DNA of 59,607 nt, from the NCBI GenBank assembly GCA_016795105.1, contig JAEUIH010000047.1, positions 1-59,607 on the forward strand. The letters are read 5' to 3'. Made by a program: the position numbers and the translations under genes. Positions within the stretch are counted from its first letter, which is position 1; each line of letters opens with the position of its first letter. Positions 44,395 to 53,493 of this stretch are shown here, piece after piece. This stretch comes from Planctomyces sp. (GTDB lineage: Bacteria > Planctomycetota > Planctomycetia > Planctomycetales > Planctomycetaceae). Under the pieces are notes generated by a model. It was given only the letters and a program-made list of their open reading frames with translations. It searched no databases and was not told the DNA's origin.

Positions 44395-44566
44395 ATCACG
44401 GTTCTCCGGTATCAAAGTTCTCATGCTGCGACTGCCACAGCGTCTTCAACTTAGGTGACGGATGAGACAGCAAATGGATGCAAAGATTTTCGAAAAGTGA
44501 ATGCGAAGTGACTAAAACGGTGGTCCGTCCTGCGGCTCGATCCGAGCCATGCGTCCACGTAGCTCA

Positions 44567-45199
44567 TCAGCATTTTCCCGACTTCTGACTACAGTAGTCA
44601 GGCGGCTGACACTCGCAGCCATGACCAGAGAGATTTCCGTCAACTCCCGATTGGGGAGCACAACAGCTCACAATGGCAACTCGAAGTAGCTCTCGCGCCC
44701 TCTGAACCCGTGACTTTACGCCGGGCAGCGATAGGCCAAGCCGTTTGGCTAATTCGGATTGTGTCAGTTCGCCCAGATCCGTTTGCTCCAGGACTTCGCG
44801 AGACTCGTCAGGCAGCCGTGCCAACATCGGCCTGATGCACCCAGTCAATTCGGCGACGACTGACTTTTCGGAGTCTGCGATTGCTGTTTCGTCGTTCAAC
44901 GAGTCCGACTGCCGATGCCTACGCGATCGGTAGTGATCAATAACAACGTTCCTGGCAATCTGAAATATCCATGCCGACATTCTGTGGATCGGCGCGGACG
45001 TCAGATTCCGCTGCACCTTTACAATGACATCCTGAACCAGATCATCAGCGATATGAACGTCTTCGACGCGTCCGCGGATAAAAACTCGCAAACGATTGGC
45101 GATCTCACTCCAAAATGTATCGCCAAGATCCGAACTGACTTCAGAGTCAGACTTTGCCAATGTCAATTCTCGTGACTGATTTCGATCGTGACTTGTCAT
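44567..45199 (-). CDS. ECF sigma factor with Cys-rich tail (SigZ-like)
   Basis: A 210-residue sigma-70 family protein. Region 2 is visible as VEDVHIADDLVQDVIVKVQRNL and IFQIARNVVIDHYRSRRH; region 4 as LGELTQSELAKRLGLSLPGVKSRVQRARELL. The tail (about residues 180-210) contains CC, GCEC, C and C, and resembles the Cys-bearing ends of SigZ-type factors, which may bind zinc or sense thiol state. It lies 10 bases after the anti-sigma gene, so a sigma/anti-sigma/sigma order holds. GGAAG precedes the ATG. Confidence 0.88.
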   Translation of the reverse strand: MTSHDRNQSRELTLAKSDSEVSSDLGDTFWSEIANRLRVFIRGRVEDVHIADDLVQDVIVKVQRNLTSAPIHRMSAWIFQIARNVVIDHYRSRRHRQSDSLNDETAIADSEKSVVAELTGCIRPMLARLPDESREVLEQTDLGELTQSELAKRLGLSLPGVKSRVQRARELLRVAIVSCCAPQSGVDGNLSGHGCECQPPDYCSQKSGKC

Positions 45200-45209
45200 C
45201 GCTTCCGCA

Positions 45210-46037
45210 CTATCCTGAAGAATTCGAGTGATTGAAGATAGTCATTAAACTTGCAATCTCCTCCAGACCATTGACACCGACTACGGTTACGTATCGGGTT
45301 CCTATTTTCCAGGTGACAGCCAATTGTTTTGGCAACTGCACGCACTGGCATGTCTGGCCGCCGCAGTTTGTTGAGATACGGGGTGAATCTCCAAACCACA
45401 TCGGCTGTTCTTCCTTATGTTCAAAGATTAGCAGCTCCGACCCATCTTCACGCACACACACTGAAGCCGGGCATTTGCAGCAAGGCATCTGCAGCACATG
45501 AGTAGAGGCGACTCGATAACCGGCGGAGGGAAATTTCGCGACGACAGGTTCATATCCCAGCAATTCCCCTGCAGCGGCGAGCGTCACCTGCGTCCCCTGA
45601 TACTCAGCAGACAATTCTTCGACGACGGCCTGTGGCTTTTCCGGGAATCGAGTCAATGTTTCATGCACATGAGCCGCCGCAACGCGATGGACTTCTTCAT
45701 GAGACGTTTTCCGGGCGACCCAATACCCAATCACCACGGCAACGATTAGTGATGCTGTCAACAAGGGCAGCGAACGCTGTGCCGACCGCCACAATCTTGA
45801 AGGCTGAAATCTCTCCTTTTGCTTATCCAGTCGCACAGCCAACTCAGGCCAATTCTCTGGCGCAGAAGCCAGATCACGCTGTTCGCGGAACAGGCCCGCA
45901 ATTTGCCCAAAGGACTGAAGTTCCGCCGTGCACTTGTCGCAGCCATTGACATGCTCACTGATCGTTGCAGCCAGTTCTGCCGGCAATTCACCGTCGTAAA
46001 ACTCCGAGAGCCGAGCCCCGACTTCGTCGCAATTCAT
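45210..46037 (-). CDS. Zinc-finger anti-sigma factor with Cys-rich extracytoplasmic domain
   Basis: A 275-residue membrane protein. The N-terminal ZAS-type zinc motif is H29-x3-C33-x2-C36 (SEHVNGCDKC). A single membrane segment (LLTASLIVAVVIGYWVA) lies near residue 100. The outer domain has MPCCKCPASVCVRE and CGGQTCQCVQ, clustered Cys that could sense copper or mercury-like ions or oxidants. Metal binding outside may release the sigma factor inside. The start follows the first sigma gene's stop by one base, so they are translationally coupled. The two sigma genes on either side make it unclear which it binds. Confidence 0.87.
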   Translation of the reverse strand: MNCDEVGARLSEFYDGELPAELAATISEHVNGCDKCTAELQSFGQIAGLFREQRDLASAPENWPELAVRLDKQKERFQPSRLWRSAQRSLPLLTASLIVAVVIGYWVARKTSHEEVHRVAAAHVHETLTRFPEKPQAVVEELSAEYQGTQVTLAAAGELLGYEPVVAKFPSAGYRVASTHVLQMPCCKCPASVCVREDGSELLIFEHKEEQPMWFGDSPRISTNCGGQTCQCVQLPKQLAVTWKIGTRYVTVVGVNGLEEIASLMTIFNHSNSSG

Positions 46038-46038
46038 T

Positions 46039-46566
46039 TCAGTTTCCCCAACCAAGAGCCAGCAGTTCTTTCTTTAATTCTCGCCGAGCCCGATTGAGCC
46101 GCGATCCGACTGTTCCTTCCGGAATCCGGAGTATCTCCGCGATGGTTGCGTAGTCCACCTCCTGTTCCTCCTTCAAGTGCAGAATGACCCGTAATTCCGG
46201 CTCCAGTTTTGAAATTGCGAGACTCAACATTTCGTTATTCTCGACATCCGGTTGCAAAACCGGCTCTGGAATCTCCAGGTTATCCAACGGCACCATCTCT
46301 CGACGTCGTTGTCGCCGAAGATGTTGCAGCGCATCGTTCACCGCCAGCCGATAAACCCAGGTGGAGAATTGAGATTCAAATCGAAATGTACTCAGCGCGC
46401 TGAACACATGCAGAAAGACGTCCTGTGTCACGTCATCCACATCCGACAAAGCCACAATTCGTGCAACCAGTCGGCAGACAGACCCCTTCAATGAGTCATA
46501 GATCAGCCTCTGAGCCTCACGATCGCCGGTGACAGCAAGTTTAACTAGGCTGTCTTCAAGCGACAT
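46039..46566 (-). CDS. ECF sigma factor
   Basis: A 175-residue sigma-70 family protein of minimal size. Region 2 appears as VDDVTQDVFLHVFSALSTFRFESQFSTWVYRLAVNDAL-type sequence and region 4 as YATIAEILRIPEGTVGSRLNRARREL. It has no Cys tail. GAGGAG precedes the ATG at 46566. With the anti-sigma gene starting one base after its stop, it is the likely primary partner. It probably drives the locus from here to the pump at 34726. Confidence 0.92.
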   Translation of the reverse strand: MSLEDSLVKLAVTGDREAQRLIYDSLKGSVCRLVARIVALSDVDDVTQDVFLHVFSALSTFRFESQFSTWVYRLAVNDALQHLRRQRRREMVPLDNLEIPEPVLQPDVENNEMLSLAISKLEPELRVILHLKEEQEVDYATIAEILRIPEGTVGSRLNRARRELKKELLALGWGN

Positions 46567-46739
46567 GATGACTCCTCGTTCTGCGGCTCCGGTGGCGATG
46601 TTGAATTCATTTCATGGTTCATGGTGGCGAATGGATCCATCGGGAACGAAACCAATTGAAAGAGATGCCACCAGCCGCAAATCCAAATTGGCTACGGCTG
46701 GTGACGAGAAATGAGCTGCGGACAAAGAACCAATCGATG

Positions 46740-47321
46740 CTATTTCTTCGATTCATGTTCGTGGATCGCGTCTTCCTCGGGAAGCGCGATTCCGAGCTTT
46801 TTCAGCATTGCATCTTCTTCTTTGCGAATTTCGGCCAGTTGCTTCTCGAGAGAGACGCAGTGCGCACAGACTGTTTTACTGTCAACTTTCTCTCCGGAGA
46901 TCGCTTTGTCGGCCATTGAGCACATCTTCTCACACTCAGCCAGTTGCGACTTGATCTTGGCAACGTTTTCCTGAATCCCAGCCTTCTGGGCTGTCTCTGT
47001 ATCAATCTTACTAATTTCCTTCTTTACCGCCGCCACAGCCGACTTGACCTGATTGAGATGCTCTTGTGCGGTCTCCACAGGCACTTCCTTACAAACACTT
47101 CCATATGCGTTCAACGCGCGCGTATGAAATCGAGCAGAACTCTGGTACGCCCTCGATGTCATCGGTCGGTATCCGTTCTTCCCTGTGGCACCCATCTGAC
47201 GATGGATCGCCGCCCAGTCCTCGTATCCTGCAACTGAAGCGAATACCGGCTGCCCTGCGGTTCCGCAAGCAAAGGCAATTGGAAGTAACAACAGCCCAGA
47301 AATAACTCGGAAACTCAACAT
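46740..47321 (-). CDS. Exported coiled-coil protein with Cys motifs, unknown function
   Basis: A 193-residue protein with signal peptide SFRVISGLLLLPIAFACGTAG. Most of the mature part is helical and charged (VKSAVAAVKKEISKIDTETA, EKQLAEIRKEEDAMLKK), consistent with a coiled coil, with CEKMC and CAHC pairs between. It ends in EHESKK. No family was recognised. The CxxxC and CxxC motifs suggest metal binding. GGGAG precedes the ATG at 47321. It is the first gene of the minus-strand run, 173 bases upstream of the sigma gene, so its place in the operon is likely but unproven. Confidence 0.6.
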   Translation of the reverse strand: MLSFRVISGLLLLPIAFACGTAGQPVFASVAGYEDWAAIHRQMGATGKNGYRPMTSRAYQSSARFHTRALNAYGSVCKEVPVETAQEHLNQVKSAVAAVKKEISKIDTETAQKAGIQENVAKIKSQLAECEKMCSMADKAISGEKVDSKTVCAHCVSLEKQLAEIRKEEDAMLKKLGIALPEEDAIHEHESKK

Positions 47322-47718
47322 CTGATTTCTCCCAACGTTTGTGAGAACCCCGGATTCAACATGGATCAACAACAACGTCAATCCATTGCTTTAAGTTGGT
47401 TCCACCCTGTTTGATGTTCCGGAGAAACAGCTTCTTCACGAGTGTGACATGAATTCTCGATTTTCTTCCGTCTTCGTTTTGATCTGGTTCTCTAAGAGGG
47501 GAATCATCGAGTGTGCCGCATACTTGAACATTGCAGCCAGTTCCATTCACCCGATTAAAGTGAGGCACCTTCACGTCACATGCAATTGTTGGATGTGCAA
47601 CTCACACTGCACCTGTGCAACGTCCGCACATGTGCGAGTTCGTGTCTGTTCTCGCGCACCCGTCGTCACGGATTCCCAATTGAGCCAGCGAGTGATGTAC
47701 ACACATTTCTTCGCCTTC
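47322..47718. other. Intergenic region upstream of the minus-strand metal locus
   Basis: No gene is supported. It should hold the promoter of the exported coiled-coil gene and the sigma-dependent control sites; a minus-strand frame at 47571-47774 has no family. Confidence 0.4.
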
Positions 47719-48234
47719 CTACAAATGCCTTGGCGGCACGCAGTCATTACCACGGTGTGAAAGGTATGTTGCAAGAAGTCTGGATTGACGCGTCCAACCT
47801 TCGTAATTCGCCTTGTAAGCCTGGCTTCGACGCTCGACTGGGATCTGATCGAAGCCCGACTCTGTGATGGTTAATTGTGTTCCGCCATCCACTTCAGCCA
47901 GTTCAAACGAGACCAACGATTTCATTTCACTTGAATCGTCATGATTGGGATCGATCGCAAATGGATGCCAGCGAAACGCAAACCGAATCATGGGAGTCAC
48001 TTATTCAATGAAGATCTGGAATGGCTTCCCCGAGTGAGCTTCCTCAAACTTCGCGACCTCCGGATCAACCTTGGTGGGAACGATCCGACCTTTCAGATCG
48101 ACTCCCGCAATAAATGGCCCTTCGAACTCGACACCGAACCATGCTCCAAAGTTCGTGGCATCGCTGACGGCTTGCCAGACGGATTCCAGCGTTGTCCTAA
48201 GCAGCAATTGCTTCTGGATTTGACCTGTGATCAC
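47719..48234 (-). pseudogene. SRPBCC (AHSA1-like) gene broken by an in-frame stop
   Basis: A domain of the SRPBCC/AHSA1 type. The first part, from the GTG at 48234 with AGGAAGG seven bases upstream, reads LLRTTLESVWQAVSDATNFGAWFGVEFEGPF and ends at TAA (48001-48003). The same frame goes straight on with MIRFAFRWHPFAID and SFELAEVDGGTQLTITESGFDQIP, the expected second half of the fold. One substitution, to a stop codon, therefore splits an otherwise intact gene of about 170 codons. Readthrough is possible; recent inactivation is likelier. The family binds hydrophobic ligands or aids Hsp90 in eukaryotes. Confidence 0.82.
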
Positions 48235-48405
48235 AGTCGAACCTTCCTCTGGGTAATGGATGGGGTGAGTTCAGTTTGATCATTGGTGGAATCAAAGACA
48301 ATTCACCTGAAGAACTTAGCGTTGCAGATTCGCGATCCGGATGCCACACTACCGATACGTAACCACGGTTACATTTCTGGAAAAGCTACAGCTGGATGAA
48401 AATCG

Positions 48406-49629
48406 ATGGTGAATAATCTCGGGGAAAATCAATTCTCGGGGCCGCAATACCGGCTCGGTGATCTTGTGAACTATTTCCTCAGGCTCGGCACAATCGGCTT
48501 TGGCGGGCCAGTGGCACTTGTGGGGTACATGCATCGCGATCTAGTCGAGCGTCGCGGGTGGATTTCCGAGTCCGAATACAAGGAAGGACTGACTTTGGCA
48601 CAGCTCATGCCCGGGCCTTTGGCGGCTCAACTCGCAATCTACCTCGGATACGTTCACTATGGAGTTCTGGGAGCCACACTGGTTGGTGTGACATTTGTGC
48701 TGCCGTCGTTCCTGATGGTTGTAACGCTTGGCTGGGCCTACGTGACATACGGCGGTATCAGCTGGATGCAGGCAGTCTTCTATGGGGTCGGGGCCAGCGT
48801 GATTGGGATCATCACGATCAGCGCTTACAAGCTCACCCAAAAGACCATTGGAACAAATCGCCTGATGTGGGTGATCTATCTTGCCAGCGCCGCAACGACG
48901 GTCATTACTGAGAGCGAAAGTGTCTGGCTGTTTCTTGGAGCAGGATTGATAGTTTGGGCGATCAGAACGCCGCCTCGGAAGAAATCGTCGACTACGGTAA
49001 GTGGAATTGCATTTCCAACGCTGGCCATGGTTTCGGCCGCTAAGGCATCGCTGAATGAGCTGCTCACCCAGATTGCCATCTTCTTTACGAAAGCTGGTGC
49101 TTTTGTTTTTGGCAGCGGCCTTGCCATTGTCCCGTTTCTGTATGGTGGAGTCGTCAAAGAATATGGCTGGCTCAATGATCAGCAGTTTCTGGACGCGGTC
49201 GCAGTGGCCATGATCACGCCAGGGCCAGTCGTCATCACAGTTGGTTTCATTGGATACGTTGTCTCTGCCGAGAGATATGGATTCGGGGCGGGCCTGGCAG
49301 GCGCTTCTGTCGCGGCACTGGCCACATTTCTCCCCTGCTACCTTTTGACCATTATCCCCGCCCCTTATTTCAAAAAGCATGGCAAACGTCCTGGTATTGT
49401 CGCCTTCGTCGACGGCGTTACGGCCGCAGCAGTTGGAGCAATCGCCGGCGCTTGTCTGGTCCTGGGGCGTCGGACCGTGCTTGAAAATGGCTGGACTCCT
49501 GAAATTCCGAAGATTCTCGTTCTGCTGACGACAATAGGCCTGCTGCTGAAGTTCAAAAAACTGTCGGAGCCCATTGTCATTATTGGTGCAGCAATTGTCG
49601 GACTCCTGATCTATCCGTTCGTTCGTTGA
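48406..49629 (+). CDS. chrA: Chromate transporter ChrA, long-chain CHR family
   Basis: A 407-residue membrane protein with two repeats of the CHR domain. LGTIGFGGPVALVGYMHRDLV and AQLMPGPLAAQLAIYLGY appear in the first repeat, GAFVFGSGLAIVPFLYGGVV and ITPGPVVITVGFIGYV in the second. It exports chromate, probably by proton or counter-ion exchange. Two chrB-like genes follow at once, as in chromate-resistance operons. The ATG at 48406 is preceded by a GGATGAAA-like site. Confidence 0.93.
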   Translation: MVNNLGENQFSGPQYRLGDLVNYFLRLGTIGFGGPVALVGYMHRDLVERRGWISESEYKEGLTLAQLMPGPLAAQLAIYLGYVHYGVLGATLVGVTFVLPSFLMVVTLGWAYVTYGGISWMQAVFYGVGASVIGIITISAYKLTQKTIGTNRLMWVIYLASAATTVITESESVWLFLGAGLIVWAIRTPPRKKSSTTVSGIAFPTLAMVSAAKASLNELLTQIAIFFTKAGAFVFGSGLAIVPFLYGGVVKEYGWLNDQQFLDAVAVAMITPGPVVITVGFIGYVVSAERYGFGAGLAGASVAALATFLPCYLLTIIPAPYFKKHGKRPGIVAFVDGVTAAAVGAIAGACLVLGRRTVLENGWTPEIPKILVLLTTIGLLLKFKKLSEPIVIIGAAIVGLLIYPFVR

Positions 49630-49648
49630 TGCCTATCGGAATACGACT

Positions 49649-50074
49649 GTGAAACGCTGGCTGATCCTGATCTACAAGATCCCCCGTGAACCTTCGGCCG
49701 GAAGGGTTCACATCTGGCGGAAGCTTAAGCAGTTGGGAGCCATCGCGTTGCAGGACGCTGCGTGGATTCTACCGCAGACATCGCGAACGAAAGAACAGTT
49801 TCAATGGCTAGCCACAGAAGTCACAGAATTGGGGGGCGAAGCTGTTCTCTACGATGCGGATCAGGTGTATGCGAGCGATCCAGAGGCGCTGAGGGAGCAG
49901 TATTGTGAATTGGTGGATACAGAGTACCGCGAGATTCTCGCAGCATTGAAAAAGAAGGATTGTGACTTAAACGCGTTATCAAAACGCTTTCAGAACGTGC
50001 GGACGCGTGACTATTTCAACTCAGACCTTGGACGAAAGACTCGCGAAAGCCTGCTCTCGGCCGGTGAAAGGTAA
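49649..50074 (+). CDS. ChrB N-terminal domain protein
   Basis: A 141-residue protein corresponding to the first half of ChrB: KRWLILIYKIPREPSAGRVHIWRKLKQLGAIALQDAAWILP is the typical opening, with RDYFNSDLGRKTRESL at the end. ChrB regulates or assists chromate resistance and is thought to sense chromate. Here the halves of ChrB are separate genes. The GTG start at 49649 lies 19 bases after the chrA stop. Confidence 0.87.
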   Translation: MKRWLILIYKIPREPSAGRVHIWRKLKQLGAIALQDAAWILPQTSRTKEQFQWLATEVTELGGEAVLYDADQVYASDPEALREQYCELVDTEYREILAALKKKDCDLNALSKRFQNVRTRDYFNSDLGRKTRESLLSAGER

Positions 50075-50079
50075 GGAAC

Positions 50080-50505
50080 ATGAAGTGGGTCACATGGGAG
50101 AACGTCGGCGTGGATCGAATTGGATGTGCCTGGCTGATCCTTCGCGAAATCGATCCTCATGCGGAATTCGTTTTCATACAAGCCGGAAGTTCAGTGCCAG
50201 CTGATGCAGAGCCATTCGATATTCCTGGCGTGCGGTATTCTCACCACAAAGGCCACTGCTCATTTCATGCATTGGTGGAACAGTATCAGTTGCGTGATCC
50301 CATCCTTCTTCGTATGGCACGCATTGTCGACGAAGCGGACACGATTCAGTCAGCGGCAGTCGAACCAGCCGCGGCTGGGCTTGATCTGATCTGCGAGGGA
50401 CTACGAATGATCAATCCAGATGACGGAACAGCATTGGTGCACGGTCGAATTGTCTACGAGGCGTTATACGCAAAACTGTCGAGCATGGCCGCATATCAAG
50501 AATGA
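50080..50505 (+). CDS. ChrB C-terminal domain protein
   Basis: A 141-residue protein for the second half of ChrB: WVTWENVGVDRIGCAWLILREIDPHAEFVFI and HHKGHCSFHALVEQYQL are family stretches; His and Cys here could bind metal. AAGGA precedes the ATG, which lies five bases after the stop of the N-terminal half. The clean stop, ribosome-binding site and start between them argue for a natural split and not a frameshift. Confidence 0.87.
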   Translation: MKWVTWENVGVDRIGCAWLILREIDPHAEFVFIQAGSSVPADAEPFDIPGVRYSHHKGHCSFHALVEQYQLRDPILLRMARIVDEADTIQSAAVEPAAAGLDLICEGLRMINPDDGTALVHGRIVYEALYAKLSSMAAYQE

Positions 50506-50560
50506 GGTGTGAATCCCATCTGCATTCTGAAAATGGCAATGTTCTGCCTGGTTGAACCGA

Positions 50561-51742
50561 CTAGGGCGTTGACTTCAGAGTCCTCCAGTCGTCGAACGGA
50601 TATGTGACTTTGTTGTCGGAACGGTATTCGTGCACCGTCATCCACGAATATCCTTTGGCAGATTCGTCAGCGGGATCTGGCTCTGCGAGCGGAACTCCGT
50701 CGGCCTCGATCCATGCTGTTCGAACGACTGGAACTCGCTTGCTGGCTTTGGGGACGAGATCGTAGTCGGTTCCTCTGGTCTGGAGAAACCACGTGTTGTC
50801 ACGGAAGCCGCTCATCAGTCGTGCCATGGCAAGATGTGTGCGATCTGATCGTTCCTGTTCATTCAGTGATAAAGACTTTTTGATCTCAGCGATGAGCTTT
50901 TGTGTCTCTGACACATCAAAGCTGACCCAGCCGTACGGAGGGATGAACGCTTCGAGCTTGCAGTGCGACGGGGAGTTCTTCGGAAAGGCATTGATGCCAT
51001 ATGCGACCCGAGTGGGGACGCCGAGTTCACGGCCGAGTGACGCACAGAAGCTGTGATAGTCGCTGCAATGGCCGCGGCGTTTGGTCAATACATGTTCGGA
51101 GTCGGCCTTCAGAGAAGCATCGTGGTGATCGTATACCACATTGCTTTGAACCCAGTCCATCACGCCGCCGAAGTCCTGAAACGGATTTGTCCTCTGTGGC
51201 ACGATCTCATTCAGGACTGTTTCAAATCGCTCATCGACAATGACCGATTGCGAATCTCCCTGTTGATACTTCGCGAAACCCTTCGGCCATTTCAAAACAG
51301 TCTCTACTTTCGATGGATCGATTCTCCAGTTGAGTTCCCAAGCCTTGATCTTGAACTGGTGCCGAATGACCTGTGCTCCCTGTGGCGACTTGAACTCGAA
51401 GTAGGCGAACTTGTTTCCGTAGACCGGCTCTGCAGCAATCGCAGGTTCGACGCTCATGGGAAAGCTGGATAGCGAACCTTCTGTGACTTCCTGTGCGGCA
51501 TCAGTGGTCGGCATCGGCAGCCAGACCTGAAGCTTTTGAGCTTTGTACGGCGGCGTCACGACGATCGAGAAATCAACGTCATAGGTGACCGCATTGCTGC
51601 GTTCTGCGATGTAGGGGAGTTCCGGATCAATCGAGAACGGTGTCGTATTCTCCTGACCATACGTTCGAATCGCGGCGACCACATTGAGCATCACCACAAC
51701 GAAAAGCAAAATGCCACGAAACGATCGATGACTAGAGTTCAT
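50561..51742 (-). CDS. Exported transglutaminase-like protein
   Basis: A 393-residue exported protein with signal RGILLFVVVMLNVVAAIRTYGQ. The transglutaminase-like core lies around residues 210-280: the nucleophile Cys in RRGHCSDYHSF, His in SPSHCKLEAF, and Asp in WVSFDVSET. The N-terminal 180 residues look like beta-rich transglutaminase-associated sequence. Such proteins are proteases or peptide-bond-forming enzymes of unknown substrate. The start at 51742 (AGG eight bases upstream) is preferred over 51748. Alone on its strand, with no operon partner seen. Confidence 0.88.
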   Translation of the reverse strand: MNSSHRSFRGILLFVVVMLNVVAAIRTYGQENTTPFSIDPELPYIAERSNAVTYDVDFSIVVTPPYKAQKLQVWLPMPTTDAAQEVTEGSLSSFPMSVEPAIAAEPVYGNKFAYFEFKSPQGAQVIRHQFKIKAWELNWRIDPSKVETVLKWPKGFAKYQQGDSQSVIVDERFETVLNEIVPQRTNPFQDFGGVMDWVQSNVVYDHHDASLKADSEHVLTKRRGHCSDYHSFCASLGRELGVPTRVAYGINAFPKNSPSHCKLEAFIPPYGWVSFDVSETQKLIAEIKKSLSLNEQERSDRTHLAMARLMSGFRDNTWFLQTRGTDYDLVPKASKRVPVVRTAWIEADGVPLAEPDPADESAKGYSWMTVHEYRSDNKVTYPFDDWRTLKSTP

Positions 51743-51962
51743 GGACATAGCCTGAAATTTCTGTGAAGGTTTGCGAGGTTCGGTTTTTCGGAGCCTATTA
51801 GACTTCGAGAAGGTTGCAGTTCCAAGTCGGTTCGACGCGACGATGTGTTTGATTTGAATTCTTTACCATCATTTGGTTCAGTGTCCGCTTGTCTGATGTT
51901 TTCCAGATAGACAACTCGTGCCGCTGACACTGCAATTCTGCTCCCGATTGAACGGCAGTCGG

Positions 51963-52334
51963 TTATTTCCCGTCATTCGCCGAAGCCATCAATCGCGATC
52001 GAACGGCGGGATCGGTAACGAGATCGAAGATTCTCTCTGCCGCGGTCTTGCGGTCAGTGGTCACGAAAGCCTGAAAGCACTCTTCAGCGACGACATCTCG
52101 CTGTTTCGCGTCGCTGATCTTCTGCAATCCAAGCAACACCGACTCAATATCTCCCGCCGTGGCACATTCTCGACAGGCCGCCGCCAGTGCAGAATCTCGC
52201 TCCGTCTGATTCGGGACCTGAAGTGCCCCCAGAACCTGGTGCATCTGGCTTTGAATCTCCGGTTCCGCTTTCTGGCAACCGATCGACAGGAGAAACGTCA
52301 GGGCGAGAAGAAGTCGTCGGAAGTCGGATCGCAT
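51963..52334 (-). CDS. Small lipoprotein of unknown function
   Basis: A 123-residue lipoprotein with lipobox LLSIGCQK. The mature part is Ala-rich and helical (SALAAACRECATAGDIESVLLGL, AAERIFDLVTDPAVRSRL), which could be TPR- or HEAT-like pairs of helices, but no family was identified. Longer frames exist upstream without a signal. Divergent from the DUF1559 gene with 142 bases between starts. Confidence 0.6.
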   Translation of the reverse strand: MRSDFRRLLLALTFLLSIGCQKAEPEIQSQMHQVLGALQVPNQTERDSALAAACRECATAGDIESVLLGLQKISDAKQRDVVAEECFQAFVTTDRKTAAERIFDLVTDPAVRSRLMASANDGK

Positions 52335-52476
52335 ATCTCTGTCTCTCAAGATGGGAAGTGTTGAAGTTGAGGTCTTCGGCAGAAATTTCAATGTGGCACG
52401 TTTGCCATTCTGACACTCATACATTCTAATGACTGTGAGAGTGTTGTTGCAACTGTCTGCGAGAGAGGGCCCTTCG

Positions 52477-53490
52477 ATGCGTCGCCGTGCATTTACTCTG
52501 ATCGAATTGCTTGTGGTGATTGCCATCATTGCAATTCTGATTTCGCTACTATTGCCAGCCGTGCAGCAGGCTCGGGAATCCGCAAGGCGGACTCAGTGCA
52601 AGAACAATCTCAAACAGATCGGGCTGGCCATGCACAACTATGAAGGCACGCATGGCACTTTTCCGCCGAATCTGGTGCCCGGTGGTAACTTCCGATACAG
52701 CGCCGGAAACTGGGGTATTCTCGCGTATTTGAGCCCTTTCATGGAGCAATCAAATGTCTATAACTCAATGAACCTGAACGCACCAACTTATGCTGCGACA
52801 GCTCCGTACCACATTGCTGATCCCGGTAACGCGAACGCGGCGGCGCTCATTATTCCGGCGTATTTGTGCCCTAGCGACAGGTCTCAGTCACTCGGCGGCG
52901 GTTACGGCGTCGCAGCACTTGGTCCGTCAAACTATTGCGGAAATCAGGGCGATGGTATCTATCGCGACGCGGCCGGCGCTCCGGCGAATGGTTCCCCATA
53001 CAACTCCAATGGAGTGACCTTCGCCAATTCCAAAGTGCGAATTGCAATGATCACCGATGGCACCAGCAACACAGCGTGTATTGCGGAAAGCATCCTTGGC
53101 GATCCATCCGCAACGACCAATCGCTCGCCGCAGAAGCAGTATGGTTACCTCACGACCTACCAGAGTTCACTGGATGATGCGTCCTGTGCGGCCCCCGGGG
53201 CGTGGAACATCGCGAATCCTCGACAGTTCCTGTGGTACTCCGGTGAGATTCGCAACACCGCTTACAACCACTATTACACGCCGAACTCAAAGAACTTCGA
53301 CTGCGTCACCAACGCATTCAGCCTCGGATACACAGCCATCGGCTGGAAAGCAGCCCGCAGTATGCACGTCGGTGGTGTTCAGATTCTATTGTGTGATGGA
53401 TCGGCACGATTCATCAGTGACAACATCGACACGGCTACATGGCGAGCACTCGGAACACGCGACGGCGGCGAAGTGATCGGAGAGTTCTGA
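52477..53490 (+). CDS. DUF1559 protein with prepilin-type N-terminus
   Basis: A 337-residue protein beginning [20 protein letters not shown], a prepilin methylation signal followed by a hydrophobic helix, then [32 protein letters not shown], the DUF1559 (SBP_bac_10-like) pattern. Such proteins are the most expanded family in planctomycetes. The residue before the cleavage site is Ala, not the usual Gly, which could lower processing by prepilin peptidase. GAGAGGG precedes the ATG. It ends three bases before the PhyH-like gene and may be co-transcribed with the arsenic-related genes. Confidence 0.92.
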   Translation: MRRRAFTLIELLVVIAIIAILISLLLPAVQQARESARRTQCKNNLKQIGLAMHNYEGTHGTFPPNLVPGGNFRYSAGNWGILAYLSPFMEQSNVYNSMNLNAPTYAATAPYHIADPGNANAAALIIPAYLCPSDRSQSLGGGYGVAALGPSNYCGNQGDGIYRDAAGAPANGSPYNSNGVTFANSKVRIAMITDGTSNTACIAESILGDPSATTNRSPQKQYGYLTTYQSSLDDASCAAPGAWNIANPRQFLWYSGEIRNTAYNHYYTPNSKNFDCVTNAFSLGYTAIGWKAARSMHVGGVQILLCDGSARFISDNIDTATWRALGTRDGGEVIGEF

Positions 53491-53493
53491 CTC

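Noticed and set aside
48541-49380. 279-codon antisense frame across chrA
   Set aside because: A shadow of the clear ChrA coding sequence; its composition reflects codon bias of the real gene.
49649-50505. ChrB halves considered as one frameshifted gene
   Set aside because: A stop codon, ribosome-binding site and ATG lie in good order between them, which fits two genes better.
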